From the NCBI RefSeq assembly GCF_002234675.1, contig NC_019870.2:62001-126000 (forward strand): a stretch of 64,000 nucleotides of DNA, read 5' to 3'. Positions 57,485-64,000 of the stretch are shown here, piece by piece. A program made the translations under genes and the position numbers. Each line of letters starts with the position of its first letter. The stretch's first letter is position 1. The notes under the pieces were generated by a model, which made no database searches, was not told where the DNA came from, and saw only the letters and a program-made list of their open reading frames with translations. This DNA comes from Oryzias latipes (taxonomy: Eukaryota; Chordata; Actinopteri; Beloniformes; Adrianichthyidae).

Positions 57485-58257
57485 ATGGCAAACACAGAGA
57501 GGAAATCAAAAAAACGTAACTTCACTCAATGTGAAGTAGAAGTTATCGTTGGCGAGGTGGAAAAGAGGATAAAACGTTGTTTGGAGGGCACAGTGTGGGC
57601 ATTACTAATGCCAAAAAGGCACGTGAGCGGCAAACGGTGGCAGACGCCGTAAATGCTGTAGCCTCACAACCTCTGACCGTGGCCGAAATAAAAAAGAAAT
57701 GAAAGAAATGATCGGACATCAAAGTCGAGGCAAAAAAACGTCTAGCGCTGCATCGGCAGAGTGTGTCCGCCACGGGGGGGACCGGAGCTGACCCCTCTTG
57801 ATGAGAAACTGGCCGCTATTATTGGGGAATCCCTATTAAGTCCCCCTTATCGGCGTCCTCCTCCGCCTCAGTCACCTGACTGAGACGGAGGGGACGCCGA
57901 CGCGCCAGGGTCAGGGTGACACAGGTAAGAGAAATAATTCAAATGAATGCAGTCAAGTCACATGTATGCAGGCTACACAATTACAGATTATTAATATAGA
58001 ACAATTTTATTTTAGTTGCTGGGTGTTCCAGCGGGGCCAGTGGTTACGATGCTGCAGCTGAGCAGCCGTCTGGCCCCAGCGTCTCCACGGCACGCGGCTC
58101 TCAACCCTCCAGCAGTGGGCGTGTCCTCACCGATGCAGTCCTTGAAATGCAGAGGGAAGTCAGTAGTTCAATCAGAGAGGTGGCCAAGGAGTTGGGCGAA
58201 ATCAAGATCGCCCTGACTGAAATAAACTGCACGATGAGGGAATTCTTAAATAAATAA
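57485..58257 (+). pseudogene. Myb/SANT-type Harbinger accessory protein, broken
   Basis: Starts at ATG 57485 with MANTERKSKKRNFTQCEVEV, like the N-terminal DNA-binding region, then hits stops and shifts. A later piece (about 58020-58257) encodes a Ser/Gly/Pro linker and a long helix ending EINCTMREFLNK before TAA. An intron probably separated the two parts. Confidence 0.55.
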
Positions 58258-58259
58258 TA

Positions 58260-58500
58260 TTTTCCACACCTCTTTTTCTTTACAAGCATCACTTCCAAAC
58301 GCTGGCGCACAGCAGCAGCAAATGGCTCAAATGCGTGGGGATGGGGTTCAGGGTCGGGGCCAACACAGCAATCAGCGCCAGGGGGTAGAGGCACGTTTTT
58401 AAGCTGTGCCACATTGTGTAGCACAGCACATGCCAGCACGATTTGGCACACACTGTCACTTTCACGTGTTTCTTCCATCTGCCGACGGTGTCGCCGTTTC
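58260..58500 (-). pseudogene. HARBI1-like transposase, C-terminal fragment
   Basis: The minus-strand frame contains VCQIVLACAVLHNVAQ, matching the conserved ACAVLHN block near the end of Harbinger nucleases, then AAAVRQRLEVMLV. The DDE core upstream is deleted. Confidence 0.6.
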
Positions 58501-61500
58501 TCATTTCACCCGTTTTTGTGCGTACGCCTGGGTCAGAGCTTGCGTGGAGGACCGCACATTTTCCCGTCAAGTTTGCTTTTTATAAATCTCAACTATTGCG
58601 TAGAGAGTGGCGTACGCCTTCTTTTGTGTGTACGCAACGTTTATAAATGAGGCCCCAGATCTTGTGTCAGACCACATCCTGTGTCAGACCAGATCCTGCT
58701 GCTTCAGACCAGATCCTGCTGCTTCAGACCAGATCCAACTGCTTTAGACCAAATCCTGTGTCAGACCAGATCCTGCTGCTTTAGACCAGATCCTGTGTTA
58801 GACCAGATCCTGCTGCTTTAGACCAGAACCTGTGTCAGACCAGATCCTGCTGCTTCAGACCAGATCCTGCTGCTTCAGACCAGATCCTGCTGCTTCAGAC
58901 CAGATCCTGTGTCAGACCAGATCCTGCTGCTTCAGACCACATCCTGTGTCAGACCAGATCCTGCTGCTTCAGACCAGATCCTGTTGCTTCAGACCAGATC
59001 CTGTGTTAGACCAGATCCTGTGTCAGACCAGATCCTGCTGCTTCAGACCAGATCCTGCTGCTTCAGACCAGATCCTGCTGCTTCAGACCAGATCCTGTGT
59101 CAGACCAGATCCTGCTGCTTTAGATCAGATCCTGTGTCAGACCAGATCCTGTGTCAGACCAGATCCTGCTGCTTCAGACCACATCCTGTGTCAGACCAGA
59201 TCCTGCTGCTTCAGACCAGATCCTGCTGCTTCAGACCAGATCCTGTTGCTTCAGACCAGATCCTGTGTTAGACCAGATCCTGCTGCTTTAGACCAGATCC
59301 TGTGTCAGACCAGATCCTGCTGCTTCAGACCAGATCCTGTGTCAGACCAGATCCTGCTGCTTCAGACCAGATCCTGTGTCAGACCAGATCCTGCTGATTT
59401 AGACCAGATCCTGTGTTAGACCAGATCCTGATGCTTTAGACCAGATCCTGTGTCAGACCAGATCCTGCTGCTTCAGACCAGATCCTGTGTCAGACCAGAT
59501 CCTGCTGCTTCAGACCAGATCCTGTGTCAGACCATATCCTGCTGCTTCAGACCAGATCCCGTGTCAGACCATATCCTGTGTTAGTCCAGATCCTGTGTCA
59601 GACCAGATCCTGCTGCTTTAGACCAGAACCTGCTGCTTTAGACCAAATCTTGCTGCTTCAGACCAGATCCTGCTGCTTTAGATCAGATCCTGTGTCAGAC
59701 CAGATCCTGTGTCAGACCAGATCCTGCTGCTTCAGACCAGATCCTGTGTCAGACCAGATCCTGTGTCAGACCAGATCCTGCTGCTTCAGACCAGATCCTG
59801 TTGCTTCAGACCAGATCCTGTGTTAGACCAGATCCTGTGTCAGACCAGATCCTGCTGCTTCAGACCAGATCCTGCTGCTTCAGACCAGATCCTGCTGCTT
59901 CAGACCAGATCCTGTGTCAAACCATATCCTGCTGCTTCAGACCAGATCCCGTGTCAGACCATATCCTGTGTTAGTCCAGATCCTGTGTCAGACCAGATCC
60001 TGCTGCTTTAGACCAGATCCTGCTGCTTTAGACCAAATCCTGCTGTTTCAGACCAGATCCTGCTGCTTTAGACCAGATCCTGTGTCAGACCAGATCCTGC
60101 TGCTTTAGACCAGATCCTGTGTCAGACCAGAGTCTGTCAGACCAGATCCTGCTGCTTCAGACCAGATCCTGTGTTAGACCAGATCCTGTGTCAGACCAGA
60201 TCCTGTGTCAGACCAGATCCTGCTGCTTCAGACCAGATCCTGTTGCTTCAGACCAGATCCTGTGTTAGACCAGATCCTGTGTCAGACCAGATCCTGTGTC
60301 AGACCAGATCCTGCTGCTTCAGACCAGATCCTGTGTCAGACCACTTCCTGCTGCTTCAGACCAGATCCTGTGTCAGACCATATCCTGCTGCTTCAGACCA
60401 GATCCCGTGTCAGACCATATCCTGTTAGTCCAGATCCTGTGTCAGACCAGATCCTGCTGCTTTAGACCAGATCCTGCTGCTTTAGACCAAATCTTGCTGC
60501 TTCAGACCAGATCCTGCTGCTTTAGACCAGATCCTGTGTCAGACCAGATCCTGCTGCTTCAGACCAGATCCTGTGTTAGACAAGATCCTGTGTCAGACCA
60601 GATCCTGTGTCAGACCAGATCCTGCTGCTTCAGACCAGATCCTGCTGCTTCAGACCAGATCCTGTGTTAGACCAGATCCTGTGTCAGACCAGATCCTGCT
60701 GCTTTAGACCAGATCCTGCTGCTTTAGACCAAATCCTGCTGTTTCAGACCAGATCCTGCTGCTTTAGACCAGATCCTGTGTCAGACCAGATCCTGCTGCT
60801 TTAGACCATATCCTGTGTCAGACCAGAGTCTGTGTCAGACCAGATCCTGCTGTTTCAGACCAGATCCTGTGTCAGACCAGATCCTGTGTCAGACCAGATC
60901 CTGTGTCAGACCAGATCCTGCTGCTTCAGACCAGATCCTGTTGCTTCAGACCAGATCCTGTGTTAGACCAGATCCTGTGTCAGACCAGATCCTGCTGCTT
61001 CAGACCAGATCCTGTGTCAGACCAGATCCTGTGTCAGACCATATCCTGCTGCTTCAGACCAGATCCTGCTGCTTTAGACCAAATCTTGCTGCTTCAGACC
61101 AGATCCTGTGTCAGACCAGAGTCTGTGTCAGACCAGATCCTGCTGCTTCAGACCAGATCCTGTGTTAGACCAGATCCTGTGTCAGACCAGATCCTGCTGC
61201 TTCAGACCAGATCCTGCTGCTTCAGACCAGATCCTGCTGCTTCAGACCAGATCCTGTGTCAGACCATATCCTGCTGCTTCAGACCAGATCCCGTGTCAGA
61301 CCATATCCTGTGTTAGTCCAGATCCTGTGTCAGACCAGATCCTGCTGCTTTAGACCAGATCCTGCTGCTTTAGACCAAATCCTGCTGTTTCAGACCAGAT
61401 CCTGCTGCTTTAGACCAGATCCTGTGTCAGACCAGATCCTGCTGCTTTAGACCAGATCCTGTGTCAGACCAGAGTCTGTCAGACCAGATCCTGCTGCTTC

Positions 61501-63004
61501 AGACCAGATCCTGTGTTAGACCAGATCCTGTGTCAGACCAGATCCTGTGTCAGACCAGATCCTGCTGCTTCAGACCAGATCCTGTTGCTTCAGACCAGAT
61601 CCTGTGTTAGACCAGATCCTGTGTCAGACCAGATCCTGTGTCAGACCAGATCCTGCTGCTTCAGACCAGATCCTGTGTCAGACCACTTCCTGCTGCTTCA
61701 GACCAGATCCTGTGTCAGACCATATCCTGCTGCTTCAGACCAGATCCCGTGTCAGACCATATCCTGTTAGTCCAGATCCTGTGTCAGACCAGATCCTGCT
61801 GCTTTAGACCAGATCCTGCTGCTTTAGACCAAATCTTGCTGCTTCAGACCAGATCCTGCTGCTTTAGACCAGATCCTGTGTCAGACCAGATCCTGCTGCT
61901 TCAGACCAGATCCTGTGTTAGACCAGATCCTGTGTCAGACCAGATCCTGTGTCAGACCAGATCCTGCTGCTTCAGACCAAATCCTGCTGTTTCAGACCAG
62001 ATCCTGCTGCTTTAGACCAGATCCTGTGTCAGACCAGATCCTGCTGCTTTAGACCAGATCCTGTGTCAGACCAGAGTCTGCTGCTTCAGACCAGATCCTG
62101 CTGCTTCAGACCAGATCCTGTGTTAGACCAGATCCTGTGTCAGACCAGATCCTGTGTCAGACCAGATCCTGCTGCTTCAGACCAGATCCTGTTGCTTCAG
62201 ACCAGATCCTGTGTTAGACCAGATCCTGTGTCAGACCAGATCCTGTGTCAGACCAGATCCTGCTGCTTCAGACCAGATCCTGTGTCAGACCAGATCCTGC
62301 TGCTTCAGACCAGATCCTGTGTCAGACCATATCCTGCTGCTTCAGACCAGATCCTGCTGCTTTAGACCAAATCTTGCTGCTTCAGACCAGATCCTGTGTC
62401 AGACCAGAGTCTGTGTCAGACCAGATCCTGCTGCTTCAGACCAGATCCTGTGTTAGACCAGATCCTGTGTCAGACCAGATCCTGTGTCAGACCAGATCCT
62501 GCTGCTTCAGACCAGATCCTGTTGCTTCAGACCAGATCCTGTGTTAGACCAGATCCTGTGTCAGACCAGATCCTGTGTCAGACCAGATCCTGCTGCTTCA
62601 GACCAGATCCTGTGTCAGACCAGATCTTGCTGCTTCAGACCAGATCCTGTGTCAGACCAGATCCTGCTGCTTTAGACCAGATCCTGTGTTAGACCAGATC
62701 CTGTGTCAGACCAGATCCTGTGTCAGACCAGATCCTGCTGCTTCAGACCAGATCCTGTGTTAGACCAGATCCTGTGTCAGACCAGATCCTGTGTCAGACC
62801 AGATCCTGCTGCTTCAGACCAGATCCTGTTGCTTCAGACCAGATCCTGTGTTAGACCAGATCCTGTGTCAGACCAGATCCTGTGTCAGACCAGATCCTGC
62901 TGCTTCAGACCAGATCCTGCTGCTTCAGACCAGATCCTGTTGCTTCAGACCAGATCCTGTGTTAGACCAGATCCTGTGTCATACCAGATCCTGTGTCAGA
63001 CCGT

Positions 63005-64000
63005 CTGTCTGGAGCATCTTCATCATTTCACAGTCAGATTTAAACCACGTGTGTAGAGTCCACCTTCAGAAAACAAAGTCTGTACATGAAGGACTTTCTC
63101 TCCGAACCGGAACAAGAAACTGTTGTTCCGCAGATCAAAATATGAGTCTGAAGGTGGATTCAGACCGGAGCCATTTGATCCACTTACAGTGAACCAGAGT
63201 TCGTTCCCCGATAATCCAGAACAAATATTCAGGCTGAAAACACCAAGTGGACCAAGAACCGCTCTCAGACCCATCTTTGGAGGTGGTCTCGGTTCGTTTC
63301 CAATCGGACTGATATTTGGTTCGTCTGAATACAATCCTTCCTCGGAGCGGAACAACTGGACCAAAACAAAAGGTTAGGAATGAAGCGGCAGATGAGCTGC
63401 GGACTCATATAAAGCAACGATTGTTGTTTTATCAAAGAGAGAGAGAAAAAAAAAAGAGTCCAGCTGTTTATTAGCTAGAACGTTTATTTGAACACAGCTG
63501 GAAACGCTTTTCTGGTTCTCGTTACGCGGGACCGCTGTGACGTCATCCTAAAAGCTAAATTGTCTTAAAAACAATGACATAACACAACAACGATGAGACA
63601 GCATTGAAATGTGGTCGGATGAATGAATGGAGGCTCATTACAACAACTTAGAACGTGACGCTGTTTTCCCACAATCTATATGTCCCAAACATTTCCCATC
63701 ATGCTTCAGCTGAGGAGCGCTGGAGGCTTTTGAAAACATGGGTTTCAGGATTTATGTCTCACAGGTGAACAACAGACCCACAGGTGACCCCACACTCAGT
63801 CTGACTTTCACAGCCAGTACAGGAAATCTCTAGCATTACCTGTCCAGGTGTATGTGTAAAACATGATGCACAGGGACACACAAACCACTTATTTAAGTTA
63901 AGACATTTAAAATAACAGCATGAATTTAAATTTGTCACTTTCAATATAAATTCACTTGAACATTTCAGTAAATTTTCTGAATATCTACAGTAATCAGCAG
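63005..64000. other. Right-end stretch without recognised genes
   Basis: Just beyond the satellite, GAGTCCACCTTCAGA (63055-63069) and TCTGAAGGTGGATTC (about 63147-63161) form an inverted repeat with a ~77-base loop, possibly a small foldback element. The minus-strand frame at 63023-63364 shows no domain. The last 600 bases are AT-rich and could be a 3' UTR of a gene beyond the window; this is unproven. Confidence 0.4.

Larger units (their letters stand above)
57233..58655 (+). mobile_element. PIF/Harbinger element inserted in the satellite
   Basis: Inverted ends GGGCCTCATTTATAAA and TTTATAAATGAGGCCC bound 1423 bp. The target triplet CAG is duplicated exactly (57230-57232 and 58656-58658); removing the element plus one CAG restores a normal GACCAGATC satellite junction. 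Inside are a plus-strand Myb/SANT-type gene relic and a minus-strand transposase C-terminal relic. The catalytic middle is missing. Confidence 0.92.
56085..63004. repeat. Satellite of mixed 17- and 20-bp units
   Basis: About 5.5 kb of array (56085-57232 and 58656-63004) built from GACCAGATCCTGCTGCTTCA (20 bp) and GACCAGATCCTGTGTCA (17 bp) in irregular order, plus TTTA, GTTA, CATATC and AGTCTG variants. Both units are 2 modulo 3 and lack plus-strand stops, so the array yields many long overlapping frames (MSDQILLLQTRSC type) that are not genes. A block is duplicated at an offset of 1342 bp. The array is interrupted by a Harbinger element. Confidence 0.97.

Noticed and set aside
56480..63056. 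Many overlapping plus-strand frames of the MSDQILLLQTRSC type
   Set aside because: They are translations of a satellite without stops in any plus frame; no start context, domain or single preferred frame.

Overview
This is nuclear DNA of a teleost fish, probably a percomorph. Evidence: compact vertebrate genes with GT-AG introns; orthologues of ythdc1, fktn, ufc1 and a UGT2-type glucuronosyltransferase; and fish-typical repeats (L2 LINE ends with ATCT tails, PIF/Harbinger and hAT elements, L1/Tx1 LINEs, a Ty3/Gypsy element, tRNA-type SINEs).

Layout, left to right. (1) 0.1-2.1 kb: three exons of an unidentified minus-strand gene leaving the window at the left, with an L2 LINE in one intron. 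(2) 2.2-4.9 kb: SINE copy, dispersed repeat and pyrimidine-rich DNA. (3) 4.93-9.12 kb: complete seven-exon UGT2-like gene (534 codons) on the plus strand; its first intron holds a Harbinger relic. (4) 9.27-19.77 kb: a 10.5-kb minisatellite of a ~31-bp unit with nested higher-order duplications. (5) 20.2-27.5 kb: complete sixteen-exon ythdc1 on the minus strand (665 codons), the nuclear m6A reader. (6) 27.6-32.5 kb: repeat-rich DNA with a (CA)n tract, a SINE, a 1.47-kb Harbinger element and LINE ends. (7) 32.56-40.69 kb: full-length, very young Ty3/Gypsy element on the minus strand, with LTRs that look identical, a 4-bp target duplication and a textbook slippery site before the gag stop. (8) 41.38-41.89 kb: intact single-exon ufc1. 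(9) 42.83-53.65 kb: complete ten-coding-exon fktn (fukutin, 458 codons) on the minus strand. Its introns are stuffed with transposons, including a DNA element carrying an L1 with a ~2.5-kb G-rich 3' UTR, and a stack of LINEs inserted next to the first splice donor. (10) 54.8-56.07 kb: hAT-like element with a nested LINE. (11) 56.08-63.0 kb: a second satellite of 17- and 20-bp units, interrupted by a Harbinger element with a perfect 3-bp target duplication. (12) 63.0-64.0 kb: nothing coding recognised.

The host genes do not form one pathway: ugt2 conjugates lipophilic compounds in the ER, ythdc1 reads m6A in the nucleus, ufc1 transfers UFM1, and fktn modifies alpha-dystroglycan in the Golgi. 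The ugt2-ythdc1 pairing matches human 4q13, whereas human UFC1 (1q23) and FKTN (9q31) lie elsewhere. The strongest unexplained structures are the two satellites, a dispersed CTTCAAAATAAAAG-like motif used at gene ends and a splice site, the intronless ufc1, and repeated LINE insertion at one spot in fktn intron 1.

Exon coordinates were derived by hand from splice sites, reading phase and resemblance to known vertebrate proteins; no alignment was run.
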